A DNA stretch of 64,000 nucleotides from DATJGS01 sp035494735 (GTDB lineage: Bacteria > Eisenbacteria > RBG-16-71-46). The stretch lies in the NCBI GenBank assembly GCA_035494735.1, contig DATJGS010000037.1, positions 124,001 through 188,000 on the forward strand, written 5' to 3'. The notes under the pieces were generated by a model. That model was not told the origin of the DNA and searched no databases. It saw nothing but the letters and a program-made list of their open reading frames with translations. The position numbers were made by a program, and so were the translations under genes. Position 1 is the stretch's first letter, and each line of letters begins with the position of its first letter. Positions 16,866 through 25,087 of the stretch are shown piece after piece.

Positions 16866-17483
16866 CTACTTGCTATGGACCGCCGACATGGCGAGCGCGC
16901 GCTCGAGATTCTGCTCGACCACGCCCCAGTCCAGATTGTTGAAGAACGCCTCGATGTACTTGGCCCGCAGGCGGCCGTAGTCCAGCCAGTACGCGTGCTC
17001 GTACACGTCGAGCGCCAGGATCGGCGTGGCGTTCCACAGCGGGAACGTGTTCTGCGCGTCGCCGACCACCGTCGTCAGCGTGTTCCAGTCGTGATCGTAG
17101 GCGAGCCACACCCAGCCGCGCGCCGCGATGCCGGAGGCCTTGAAGTCCGCGAGCCACGCGTCATAGGACGGGAAATCGCGCTTGATCAGCTCGGCGGTCT
17201 TGGCGCCGGGCGCCCCGCCCTTGCCGCCCAGGTGCGCGAAGTACAACTCGTGATTCTTGACGCCGCCGGTCGCGAACGACAGGTCCACGCGCAGCGCGCG
17301 CAGGTCGCTGTAGATCTGGTTCGCGCTCGCGCGATCGACGTTCGCGAGCTTCTCCTGGATCTCGTTCGTCTTGCCGACGTAGCCCTTGTACAACTCGTAG
17401 TGCTCTTCCATGGTGCGCTGCGAAATGCCGTTCAGCTCGCGGATCGACGCGAACTTGCGGGCTTCGAGTTTCGGGAAGGGCAT
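16866..17483 (-). CDS. Superoxide dismutase, Fe/Mn family
   Basis: 205-residue Fe/Mn superoxide dismutase homologue. Metal ligands align: His in RTMEEHYELYKGYV, His in GGVKNHELYFAHLGG, and Asp and His in DVYEHAYWLDYG. The usual second-shell His residues in the first helix are replaced (HYELYKGYV rather than HHxKHHxxYV), which departs from the standard enzymes and could affect metal choice or rate. Length is normal. ATG at 17483, with an AGGAGG-type site upstream (CAGGAGGTCGGTC before the ATG). Located just upstream of bcp on the same strand. Confidence 0.9.
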   Translation of the reverse strand: MPFPKLEARKFASIRELNGISQRTMEEHYELYKGYVGKTNEIQEKLANVDRASANQIYSDLRALRVDLSFATGGVKNHELYFAHLGGKGGAPGAKTAELIKRDFPSYDAWLADFKASGIAARGWVWLAYDHDWNTLTTVVGDAQNTFPLWNATPILALDVYEHAYWLDYGRLRAKYIEAFFNNLDWGVVEQNLERALAMSAVHSK

Positions 17484-17582
17484 GACCGACCTCCTGCTGG
17501 AAAGACGCGGGCCGCTCGAGGGTCCGCATCGAGGGATGTGCGGTGGGAACGAGCCGAAGGTAGCCCCCGCTCCCGAGCACTG

Positions 17583-18083
17583 TCAACCGCTGGACTTGGG
17601 TCGCGCGCGCACGCCGCGCGCGCTCGTAATGCGTCCCGTGCGCACCGAATCGAGCAGCGCCTCGAGACGTCCGCCGCTGATCTCGCAGCTCATGTCCGAG
17701 GCCTTGCACCCGGCGAGCGTGTAGCCGCAACCGCACGTGCAATGCTGCGCGTTCGCATAGCGCAGGAACAATTCCTTCTGACGCCCGGGCAGCCCGCCGA
17801 GATCCATGCCGCGCACCTCGTCGAGCCAGCGATTCTTGTATGCGGTCGAGTCGATGGTTGCTCCCGTCGCGCGGCGCGCGGCGCCCAGCGCCTGATCGAT
17901 CGGGGCGTCGCTGCTCGTGTCCGGCATGGCCGCGACGGGCGGCGCGGACGCGCTCGAGACCTGAGCCGCGGTGGGCGTGCGGCGCCACGACACGTACCAG
18001 GCGGCGAGGCCGAGAATGAACAGGCCGAGCACCGCGAGGGCGATGATGTGGACGCGGCCGTCCTGCCGAGAGCGCGGGAACAT
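17583..18083 (-). CDS. Membrane-anchored protein with CxCGC cysteine motif
   Basis: 166-residue protein of unknown function. One N-terminal transmembrane segment (IIALAVLGLFILGLAAWYVSW), an Ala/Ser/Pro-rich linker, then a small helical domain with HCTCGCGYTLAGCKASDMSC. The five closely spaced cysteines suggest a redox-active or metal-binding site on the outer face of the membrane. It is loosely reminiscent of CcmH-type and other short thiol-redox modules, but the motif is not the CcmH one, so I make no enzymatic call. It is followed on the same strand by the SOD and bcp genes. Confidence 0.65.
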   Translation of the reverse strand: MFPRSRQDGRVHIIALAVLGLFILGLAAWYVSWRRTPTAAQVSSASAPPVAAMPDTSSDAPIDQALGAARRATGATIDSTAYKNRWLDEVRGMDLGGLPGRQKELFLRYANAQHCTCGCGYTLAGCKASDMSCEISGGRLEALLDSVRTGRITSARGVRARPKSSG

Positions 18084-18230
18084 GGCGCCCAGTCTAGGCG
18101 GAGCGGCGCGCCGGCGCCACGCGGGCGTGGCCGCGCAAGCGCCGCGGGTCGCGCCATCGCGTTGACCGAGCGGCGTCCCGCCTCCTAGGATTCGGCCATG
18201 TCATCCCGAACCCCCTCCCTCGGAGAGAAC

Positions 18231-18803
18231 ATGTCCTGGATTCGATCGGTGCCCCCTGAACAGGCGACCGGTCCGCTCAAGGCGCTGTACGCGCGCATCG
18301 CGGAACGCTCGCCGAACGGCCGGGTGAGCGCGCTGTGGCAGGCGTGCGGGCTCGACCCCACGCCTCTCGAAGGCCGCTTCGCCCACTACAGCGGCATCAT
18401 GGACGATCCGACGCCGCTGACCCGCGCGCAGGCCGAAATGGTGGCCGTCGTGGTGTCGGCGACGAACGGCTGCGGCTACATGGTCGCGCAGGCCGGGCCA
18501 CGCCTCGCCGCGGCGCTCGGCGACGAGACACTGGCGCGCGCCATCGCGCTCGACTATCGCGAGGCGAACATCGCGGCGCGCGACCGCGTGCTGCTGGACT
18601 TCGCGGTGGCGCTGTCGTGCGAACCGGGCGAGCGCACACAGGCCGACGTCGAGCGGCTGCGCGAATACGGCTTCGACGACCAGGCGATCCTGCGGCTCAC
18701 CGGGATGGCGGGGCTCATCTGCGCGGTGAATCGCGTCGCGAGCGGGCTCGGCGTCGAGCTGGAGCCCGACATGACGCCGTGGGAGTACGGGGCGCAGAAG
18801 TAG
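18231..18803 (+). CDS. AhpD-like/peroxidase-related protein lacking the CxxC
   Basis: 190-residue member of the carboxymuconolactone decarboxylase/AhpD superfamily, closest in pattern to the 'peroxidase-related enzyme' group: SWIRSVPPEQATGPLKALY, LTRAQAEMVAVVVSATNGC, then AVNRVASGLGVELEPDM. In the group the active site reads CxYCxxHH; here it reads CGYMVAQAG, so the second Cys and both His residues are missing. It is therefore unlikely to be a normal disulfide peroxidase. Start taken at ATG 18231, with GGAGAG five bases upstream, rather than the in-frame ATG at 18198. Confidence 0.8.
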   Translation: MSWIRSVPPEQATGPLKALYARIAERSPNGRVSALWQACGLDPTPLEGRFAHYSGIMDDPTPLTRAQAEMVAVVVSATNGCGYMVAQAGPRLAAALGDETLARAIALDYREANIAARDRVLLDFAVALSCEPGERTQADVERLREYGFDDQAILRLTGMAGLICAVNRVASGLGVELEPDMTPWEYGAQK

Positions 18804-18816
18804 TCGCGGCGATTTC

Positions 18817-19515
18817 CTACCAGCCGCCGGCGATCAGCTCGCGGGTCTCCTCGACCGCGACGCGCCACAGCGCGAACACGTCGTCGTCCGGGCGCTGGTA
18901 ACGCCCGCCGAAATTGCCGTCGCCGAGATAGGCGCGCGTCGCCGCCGGATCGAGCGCGCCGAGCTTCGCGAGATCGACCATCGGCTTCTGCGCGTCGGGC
19001 GACTTGGCGCCGGCGAGGCGCGTCCACGGGAAGTTCTCCATCCACGACGCGTGCGACGCGACCGGGTCGATCTCCTGCACCTTCTGCCACACCTTGGGCG
19101 CGTTCCACCAGTTGTGCAGCTTGACCGTGACACCCGGCCGCTCGCCCATCCATTCCGCGATCCCCGAGGCGATGGGCTGGTTGCCGCCGTGCCCGTTGAC
19201 CACGAGCACGCGCTTGAAGCCGCTGCCGGCAAGGCTGTCGAGCGCGTCACGTACGACCGCGAGCAGCGTCTCGACGCGCAGCGACACGGTGCCGGGATAC
19301 GCGCGGAAGCGCGGCGTGATGCCGTAGGCGATCACCGGGAACACGGGCACCGAGAGCGGCTCGGCGGCCTCGACGGCGACGCGCTCGGCCAGGATGCTGT
19401 CGGTCGCGAGGCTCAGGAACGCGTGCTGCTCGGTGCAGCCGATGGGCAGCACGGCGCGGTCGTCGCGCGCGAGGTACTGCTCGACCTGCATCCAGTTCAG
19501 CGTGGCGACGTGCAT
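18817..19515 (-). CDS. Creatininase-family amidohydrolase
   Basis: 232-residue protein of the creatininase/FAPy-deformylase/MftE superfamily. It has the N-terminal VLPIGCTEQHAFLSLATDS metal-binding segment (Glu and His, then Asp) and VNGHGGNQPI, the second signature. Members cleave C-N bonds in creatinine, formamidopyrimidines or peptide modifications; the substrate here is not determined. The ATG at 19515 (MHVATLNWMQVEQYL) gives the normal start; a longer frame to 19689 adds only Arg-rich shadow sequence. No mycofactocin or riboflavin genes are nearby to guide function. Confidence 0.87.
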   Translation of the reverse strand: MHVATLNWMQVEQYLARDDRAVLPIGCTEQHAFLSLATDSILAERVAVEAAEPLSVPVFPVIAYGITPRFRAYPGTVSLRVETLLAVVRDALDSLAGSGFKRVLVVNGHGGNQPIASGIAEWMGERPGVTVKLHNWWNAPKVWQKVQEIDPVASHASWMENFPWTRLAGAKSPDAQKPMVDLAKLGALDPAATRAYLGDGNFGGRYQRPDDDVFALWRVAVEETRELIAGGW

Positions 19516-19570
19516 GCGCGCATTCTCGGCGAAACGCGGAGGCTTCCGCAATCGACGGTCTCGCGGACCC

Positions 19571-20818
19571 CTAACGGGCGACGATCGCCTCTTTGTAGAT
19601 CGCGAGCAGGCCGTTGACGTGCGCGGCCGGATTCGCGACGCGACGCACGCGCTCGGAGCCGGCCGTCGCCCAACGCGGCGCCGCGGCATCGGCGAGCGCG
19701 CGGCGCGCGCCGGCAGCGAAGCCGGCGGCGTCGCCGGGCTCGGCGAGGAGCCCGGTCACTTCGTGCTCGACGAGCTCCGGGATGGCGCCGATGCGCGCGG
19801 CGACGACCGGGCGCGATTCGAGCAGCGCTTCGGCGGCGGCGTAGCAGAAGTGCTCGTAGAAGCGCGACGGCACGAGCACGACCGCGGCCCGCGCGCGCAG
19901 GCGCGCGAGTTGTTCGTCGCTCAAGTGACCGAACACGTGCAGCGACGGCGTGCGGCGCGCGGCGTCCTCGAGCGACGCGCGCAACGGCCCGTCGCCGGCC
20001 ACGAGCAGCGGCGTGTCGCCGAGCGCGGCCGCGATCCCCGGCAACAGCGCGACGCCCTTCTCCTCCGACAGCCGCCCCGAGAACAACGCGAACGGGCGAT
20101 CGGCCACGGGCGCGACGGCGTCCCCGCCATCCGAAACCGGCGTGCGTTCCAGACCGTGCGGGAGCAGGCGCACTCGCGCGTCGGGCAGCCCCCACGCGCG
20201 CGCCTTCTCCTCGACGAAGCGCGACGGCGCGATCCACAACTTCACGTGCCGGTACGCGCCGAGCGCCTCGTGCAGATACGCCTCGACCGTGCCGACGACG
20301 CTCTTCGCGCGCGAGCCCTGCACGCACCCGGTTGCGGCCGCGTGCCAGTGCCCGCCGCCTCGACAGCGCTCGCACGGCGCGCCGTGCGCGTACAGGATGC
20401 GATTCGTGCACCACGGTTTGAAGTCGTGGAGCGTCATCACCGTCGGCACGCCCGCGCGCTCGAGAGGCCTGAGGATCGACGGCGTGAGATAGCGGCTCGG
20501 CGCGTGCAGGTGCGCGACGTCGGGCTTGAACGCCGCGAGCGTCGTTTCCATCGCGCGCTCGGCCGGTCGCGACCACAGGGCGTTCGGCAGATGGCGCAGT
20601 TGAGCGCCGAGCGCGCCGCCCTCGGTGAAGTCCACGGCCGGCGCGAACGAATCGGCGGTCGGGCTCGGCAGGTTGCGCGGGTCTTTCGTTGCCAGATGCG
20701 CGACTTCGTGCCCCGCCTCGGTCAGCCAGCGCGATTCGTCGAGGTAGGTGCGCTCGACGCCGCCCTTCAAGTAGTGGAACGCGTTGACCAGGAGGACGCG
20801 CAACGGGGCTCTCCGCAC
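19571..20818 (-). CDS. Glycosyltransferase family 4
   Basis: 415-residue GT-B glycosyltransferase. N-terminal acceptor domain begins LRVLLVNAFHYLKGGVERTYLDESRWL. The central CTNRILYAHGAPCERCRGG carries three cysteines typical of one GT4 subgroup. The C-terminal donor domain has FALFSGRLSEEKGVALL, LLVAGDGPL and LVPSRFYEHFCYAAAEALLESRPVVA with the EHFCYAAAEA form of the EX7E motif. GTG at 20818 is the likely start, with TTG at 20803 the alternative. It stands alone rather than in a polysaccharide cluster, so donor and acceptor cannot be inferred. Confidence 0.9.
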   Translation of the reverse strand: MRRAPLRVLLVNAFHYLKGGVERTYLDESRWLTEAGHEVAHLATKDPRNLPSPTADSFAPAVDFTEGGALGAQLRHLPNALWSRPAERAMETTLAAFKPDVAHLHAPSRYLTPSILRPLERAGVPTVMTLHDFKPWCTNRILYAHGAPCERCRGGGHWHAAATGCVQGSRAKSVVGTVEAYLHEALGAYRHVKLWIAPSRFVEEKARAWGLPDARVRLLPHGLERTPVSDGGDAVAPVADRPFALFSGRLSEEKGVALLPGIAAALGDTPLLVAGDGPLRASLEDAARRTPSLHVFGHLSDEQLARLRARAAVVLVPSRFYEHFCYAAAEALLESRPVVAARIGAIPELVEHEVTGLLAEPGDAAGFAAGARRALADAAAPRWATAGSERVRRVANPAAHVNGLLAIYKEAIVAR

Positions 20819-20927
20819 GTTGGAGGCGCTCGAGGGGCGGCCGCCCCGCCCGGAGCGCCGAGCACACTAGCACACGCGCCAATTGCGGCCGCGGACCCCC
20901 GCAGGCTATGATTTCCCTCGCGCGATC

Positions 20928-22265
20928 ATGCTCCCCCGCTCCGGCATCGGCTTCCTACTGGGCTTGAGTCTGGCCCTCTCAGCGACCTCCATCAACGCCG
21001 CATCGATGGAGGCGAATTTGGTGCACGATTCGGTGGATTTCCCATCGACCATTCGCTTCGCGCCCGATGGCCGGATGTTCATGCTCGAGACTTTTACCGG
21101 TCGCGTCATGGTCTATGCGGACTCCCTCGCGGACACGGCGTCCGTGTGGGCCACACTGCCCGTGTATTCGAACGGCGAGCGCGGCTTGCTCGGCATGGCG
21201 TTCCACCCGCAGTTTCCGGATTCGCCGTTCGTCTACCTGTTCCACACGAATCCGTCGCCGCTCGAGAACCGCATGGTGCGCATGCGCGACTCCTCGGGGG
21301 TCGGCGTCGACTATACGATCCTGGTGGGCGGTCTCTCGGCTTTCTCGTCGACGCATCAGGGGGGCCGCATCGCGTTCGGCCCGGACCGAATGTTGTATTT
21401 CAGCCTCGGCGATCAATTGGGACCGTACGCGTCGCAGGATCTGTCCGTGCCGTACGGCAAGATCCAGCGCGTCACGACGACTGGCCGCCCCGCGCCCGGC
21501 AATCCCTTCGGGCCGAGCAGTCCAGCCGTGACGCTGGGGAATCGCAACGATTTTGGACTGTGCTTCGATCCGCTCACGGGTCAGGGCTACTTCACCGAGA
21601 ACGGCCCCGACTGTGACGACGAGTTGAACTTCCTCCAGTTCGCCGCGAACTACGGGTGGGGCGAGAACTACGTGTGCGGCTCGCCGCCGGCCGGGACGAA
21701 GCTCCCCATGTGGTCGGCCACGCCGACGGTCGCTCCGACCGGTATCTGCATGTACCGCGGCGAGCTCCTGCCTTACGACGGCAGTCTGTTCTTCGGCACG
21801 TACAACGCGCACAGCGTGTATCGAGCGATCGTCGATCCGGCGCACCCCGATGTGGCGATTTCCGTGCAGCCCTTCCTCGCATTCGCGGATCCGGTGCTCG
21901 ACGTGATCGAAGGACTCGATCAGCGGTTGTGGGTCGCGACCTCGACGCAGATCTGGCGCTTCGGCCCGCCGCCACCGCCGACCTCCGTCGGCCCGGATCC
22001 CATCGCGCTCCACTGGGGTGTCGCACCGAATCCGTTCCGCTCGCGGATCGCGCTGGTGGCGAGCGGCGGGGCGGATCTGAGGCGCATCGAGATCTTCGAT
22101 CTCACCGGCCGGCGCGTGCGCCGGTTCGAAGGTCCCTTCCACGACGCGCTGTGGTGGGACGGCTCCGACGCGAACGGCCGCTCGCTCCCCGCGGGCGTGT
22201 TCCTGGTGCGTGCCGAGAGCGCCACCGGCGTCGCGGTGCGCCGGGTAATTCGACTCGGCGCGTAG
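20928..22265 (+). CDS. Secreted PQQ-dependent aldose-type sugar dehydrogenase with C-terminal sorting module
   Basis: 445-residue exported protein. Signal peptide MLPRSGIGFLLGLSLALSATSINA. Residues about 40-355 form the soluble glucose/aldose dehydrogenase six-bladed propeller: STIRFAPDGRMFMLE, ERGLLGMAFHPQFP, STHQGGRIAFGPDRMLYFSLGD, LGNRNDFGLCFDP, ENGPDCDDELNFL and NYGWGENYVCG. The final 80 residues are the FlgD/type-IX-like module (WGVAPNPFRSRIALVA, IEIFDLTGRRVRRF, SLPAGVFLVRAES). It probably oxidises sugars at the cell surface with PQQ; no PQQ biosynthesis gene is in the window. ATG at 20928 gives the signal peptide; the reading frame itself is open from 20883. Confidence 0.87.
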   Translation: MLPRSGIGFLLGLSLALSATSINAASMEANLVHDSVDFPSTIRFAPDGRMFMLETFTGRVMVYADSLADTASVWATLPVYSNGERGLLGMAFHPQFPDSPFVYLFHTNPSPLENRMVRMRDSSGVGVDYTILVGGLSAFSSTHQGGRIAFGPDRMLYFSLGDQLGPYASQDLSVPYGKIQRVTTTGRPAPGNPFGPSSPAVTLGNRNDFGLCFDPLTGQGYFTENGPDCDDELNFLQFAANYGWGENYVCGSPPAGTKLPMWSATPTVAPTGICMYRGELLPYDGSLFFGTYNAHSVYRAIVDPAHPDVAISVQPFLAFADPVLDVIEGLDQRLWVATSTQIWRFGPPPPPTSVGPDPIALHWGVAPNPFRSRIALVASGGADLRRIEIFDLTGRRVRRFEGPFHDALWWDGSDANGRSLPAGVFLVRAESATGVAVRRVIRLGA

Positions 22266-22423
22266 CGAATTTCGGGCGAACCCCCGCTTCGCGCGAATCC
22301 GGGTCCCGGGCCGGGCATCCAAGGCGCCTGAGTTTTTCGCCGCGACCATTCGCACGCACGCCTTCGGTCCCGCTGACCTCTCTCGCGGATCCGCCGTGTC
22401 GCGATCCCTGGAGGAGGCCCGCC

Positions 22424-24214
22424 GTGAACCGCTTTCGTCTGTCCTACGTTTCGCTGACGATCACGCTGTTGTTCGCGTCGGGGACGCCGCGCCCGGCGCT
22501 GGCTGAATGGCCGGCGCTGGGGCGCGCGATCTCGACGGCGCCCGGCAATCAGAATCGTGCGCATGTCGCCACGGATGGCGCGGGCGGTGCGCTCATCACG
22601 TGGCAGGACGGCCGCGGCGCGCTGCCGACCGTCTTCGTGCAGCACGTGCGCGCCTCGGGCGACGTGGACACGGCCTGGCCGGGCGACGGCCGGGCGCTGC
22701 TGGCGGACCCCGCGTCGCTCGCGACGGCGCTCGGCGGGCAACAGCTCCCGGTGATCGTCGCCGACGGCCGCGGTGGAGCGATCGTGGCGTGGCAGGACGA
22801 ACGCAGCGACATCCACGGACCCGACGTCTTCGCGCAGCACGTATTGGCGTCGGGCGCGGTGGATCCGGCGTGGCCGGCGAACGGCGTGCCCTTGTGCACG
22901 GTGGTCGGAGTCCAGGACGAAATCGCGATCGCTTCCGACGGCGTGGGCGGCGCCATCGTGACGTGGATGGACGGTCGCGCGGGAGGCGGCGAAGGCAGCG
23001 GCGTCGACATTTTCGCCCAGCACGTGCTGGCGTCCGGCGTGGTGGATCCGCGGTGGCCGGCGAACGGCCGCGCGCTGTGCACGGCGCCTTCGACGCAGGC
23101 GTTTCCGAAGATCGCGAGCGACGGGGCCGTGGGCGGCAGCGGAGCCATCGTCACGTGGGAAGACTTCCGCCCCTCGGCGACCGGGGTCGACATCTACGCG
23201 CAGCACGTGTCGAATGCCGGCGTCGTGGATCCGGCATGGCCCGTGAACGGCCGCGATCTCTCGGCCGCCCCGAGGTCGGAGTTGAATCCGACGATCGTCC
23301 CGGACGGCGCGGCGCCGGTCGGCGGCGTGTCCGGCGCCATCGTCACGTGGTTCGACGACCGCGACACGACGAATCACATCTTCGCGCAGCACGTGCTCGG
23401 CTCCGGCGCGATCGACCCCGCGTGGCCGGTCAACGGGCTCGCCGTGGCCAGGGCGCCCGTCGATGAGATCGACCCGGTCCTCACGTCGGACGGCGCGGGC
23501 GGCGCGATCGTGACTTGGAAGGACGCGCGCAACGACCAGAACCACAATCCCTACGTCCAGCACGTCCTCGCGTCGGGCACGGTCGACCCGAACTGGCCGG
23601 TCAACGGCCGCGCGCTCAGCCTCTCGTCGGGCGAGCAATTCAACGCGTCGATCGCCGGCGACGGCGCCGGAGGCGCGCTCGTCGCCTGGGAAGAGGACTC
23701 GTTCGTCTTCGCGCAGCACGTCCTGCACTCGGGGCTGCTCGATCCGACATTCCCCGTCAACGGCCGCTTCCTCAGACTTCTGCTGTCGTTCCAGCACGAC
23801 CCGGACATCGTGTCGTCGGGCACCGGCAACGCGATCGTCGCGTGGGCGGATCAGTTCACCGATCCCACCTTCGACATCTATGCCGCGCTCGTGGACGCCG
23901 GGGGCACGCTGAGCGTCGATCCCGGCATTCGGCCGGCCGGGCTCGCGTTCGCGGCCCCGAGTCCGAATCCGGCGCGCGGCTCGGTCACGCTGCGCTTCAC
24001 GCTGCCGCGCGACGCGGGCGTGAGGCTCGACATCTACGACGTCGGCGGGCGGCGGGTGCGCGCGTTCGCGCCGGGCGCTCTCTCCGCGGGCGAGCATTCC
24101 CTCGCCTGGGATCTCCGCGACGAGTCCGGCCGCGCCGTGAGCCCGGGACTGTACCTGGCGCGGCTCGACGCGGACGGGCACGCGCTCACCCAGAGGATCG
24201 CGGCGCTGAAATAG
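22424..24214 (+). CDS. Secreted tandem-repeat protein with C-terminal sorting module
   Basis: 596-residue exported protein. The GTG at 22424 follows a strong GGAGGAGG site and begins VNRFRLSYVSLTITLLFASG, a signal peptide cleaved after about PALA. Eight repeats of roughly 50-62 residues fill residues 44-500; each contains DGxGGAIVxWxDxR, then FAQHVLASGxVDPxWPxNGRAL. The unit resembles the second repeat type in the protein at 9835. The final 85 residues are the sorting module (APSPNPARGSVTLRF, LDIYDVGGRRVRAF, SPGLYLARLDADG). No enzyme motif is visible; probably an extracellular structural or binding protein. Preceded by the PQQ dehydrogenase gene on the same strand, 158 bases apart. Confidence 0.85.
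   Translation: MNRFRLSYVSLTITLLFASGTPRPALAEWPALGRAISTAPGNQNRAHVATDGAGGALITWQDGRGALPTVFVQHVRASGDVDTAWPGDGRALLADPASLATALGGQQLPVIVADGRGGAIVAWQDERSDIHGPDVFAQHVLASGAVDPAWPANGVPLCTVVGVQDEIAIASDGVGGAIVTWMDGRAGGGEGSGVDIFAQHVLASGVVDPRWPANGRALCTAPSTQAFPKIASDGAVGGSGAIVTWEDFRPSATGVDIYAQHVSNAGVVDPAWPVNGRDLSAAPRSELNPTIVPDGAAPVGGVSGAIVTWFDDRDTTNHIFAQHVLGSGAIDPAWPVNGLAVARAPVDEIDPVLTSDGAGGAIVTWKDARNDQNHNPYVQHVLASGTVDPNWPVNGRALSLSSGEQFNASIAGDGAGGALVAWEEDSFVFAQHVLHSGLLDPTFPVNGRFLRLLLSFQHDPDIVSSGTGNAIVAWADQFTDPTFDIYAALVDAGGTLSVDPGIRPAGLAFAAPSPNPARGSVTLRFTLPRDAGVRLDIYDVGGRRVRAFAPGALSAGEHSLAWDLRDESGRAVSPGLYLARLDADGHALTQRIAALK
22553..23900 (+). repeat. Eight in-frame tandem repeats of about 55 codons
   Basis: Coding repeats within the secreted protein gene. 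Invariant core elements at protein level are DGxGG, VxWxD and QHVxxSGxxDPxWPxNG. The units diverge at the DNA level, and spacing varies by insertions after the WxDxR element (for example GGGEGSG, SATG). Repeat eight is degenerate (IYAALVDAGG). Confidence 0.8.
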
Positions 24215-24255
24215 CGTCCGCGCGCGCGGCCGTACTTCCGTGCGCCGCGCCGGGT

Positions 24256-24304
24256 CCGCTCACGCTTCGCGCGGCGTCGGACCCCGCTCACGCCTCGCGC
24301 GGCG
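24256..24304. repeat. Short direct repeat (21 bases, period 28)
   Basis: Two copies of CCGCTCACGC(T/C)TCGCGCGGCG at 24256-24276 and 24284-24304, differing at one base. The second copy overlaps the 3' end of the LigB-type gene, so it could be a small local duplication at the convergent junction. No function is evident. Confidence 0.5.
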
Positions 24305-25079
24305 CGCGGGTGAACTCGACGAGCGCGGCGCCGATGCCGAACGTGCCTTCGTACGCGCGGACCACGGCGGTCGCGTGTTCGCCGATCACCCCGCGCAGCA
24401 CGTCGACGTGGCGCAGTCCGGCCTCGGGCCGCGCGAGCGGCGGCGCCTCTTCCACCATCGTCGCGACTTCGCTCCACGCGGCGCGGCCCAGTTCGTTCAC
24501 GAGAGCCTTGTCGAACGCCTCGGCCTCGGGCACGTCGCGCCTGAGATTCCACGCGTGCTCGTTGAACGACAGCACGCCGCCGGCCACGAACGTCACGCGC
24601 TCCGGCCAGCGCTCGAGCGCGGCCGCGATCGCGGCGCCCCATGCGCGGCACTCCTCGGCCGGCGCGTCGGGCAGCGACAGCGGCACGACCTTCACGTCGC
24701 GGCGCGACGCGAGGAAGTGGAGCGGCACCGTGACGCCGCTGTCGACCCCGCGTGTCGCCGCGGCCACGCGGACGCCGGCGCGCGTTCCGGCCTCGACGAG
24801 CGCGCGGGCCAGCGCCGGGTGTCCGGGGCAGTCGTAGCGCAGCTCGACGCCGAAGCCGGAATAGTCGGTGACGGTGCGGTGATGCTTCCCCTGGTCCACG
24901 CGGAACGGGCCTTCCGCGTTCCAGCGGGCGCTGAGCGCGACGACGGCTTCGGGCTTGTCGCCCCAGAACGTCTCGGACGCTTCGCCGAACGCGTCGAGCA
25001 TCGGCGTGTGGTGCCCGCGCTGTTCGTCGACGAGCAACGTCGGGCGATGTGGGGCGAGGAAGACGTGCGGGTTCAGCAT
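24288..25079 (-). CDS. LigB-type class III extradiol dioxygenase-like protein
   Basis: 263-residue protein of the catalytic LigB/class III extradiol dioxygenase superfamily. It begins MLNPHVFLAPHRP, a PH segment that supplies an expected metal His, and has WNAEGPFRVDQGKHHRTVTDY, VDSGVTVPLHFL, VPLSLP, FVAGGVLSFNEHAW and the C-terminal VIGEHATAVVRAYEGTFG. Such enzymes open aromatic rings, but the family also includes AMMECR1-associated and other non-dioxygenase relatives; substrate is unknown. ATG at 25079; the longer frame is an Arg-rich shadow overlapping ispH. The gene follows ispH by 8 bases, so the two form an operon. Confidence 0.8.
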   Translation of the reverse strand: MLNPHVFLAPHRPTLLVDEQRGHHTPMLDAFGEASETFWGDKPEAVVALSARWNAEGPFRVDQGKHHRTVTDYSGFGVELRYDCPGHPALARALVEAGTRAGVRVAAATRGVDSGVTVPLHFLASRRDVKVVPLSLPDAPAEECRAWGAAIAAALERWPERVTFVAGGVLSFNEHAWNLRRDVPEAEAFDKALVNELGRAAWSEVATMVEEAPPLARPEAGLRHVDVLRGVIGEHATAVVRAYEGTFGIGAALVEFTRAPREA

Positions 25080-25087
25080 GCGCGCGC

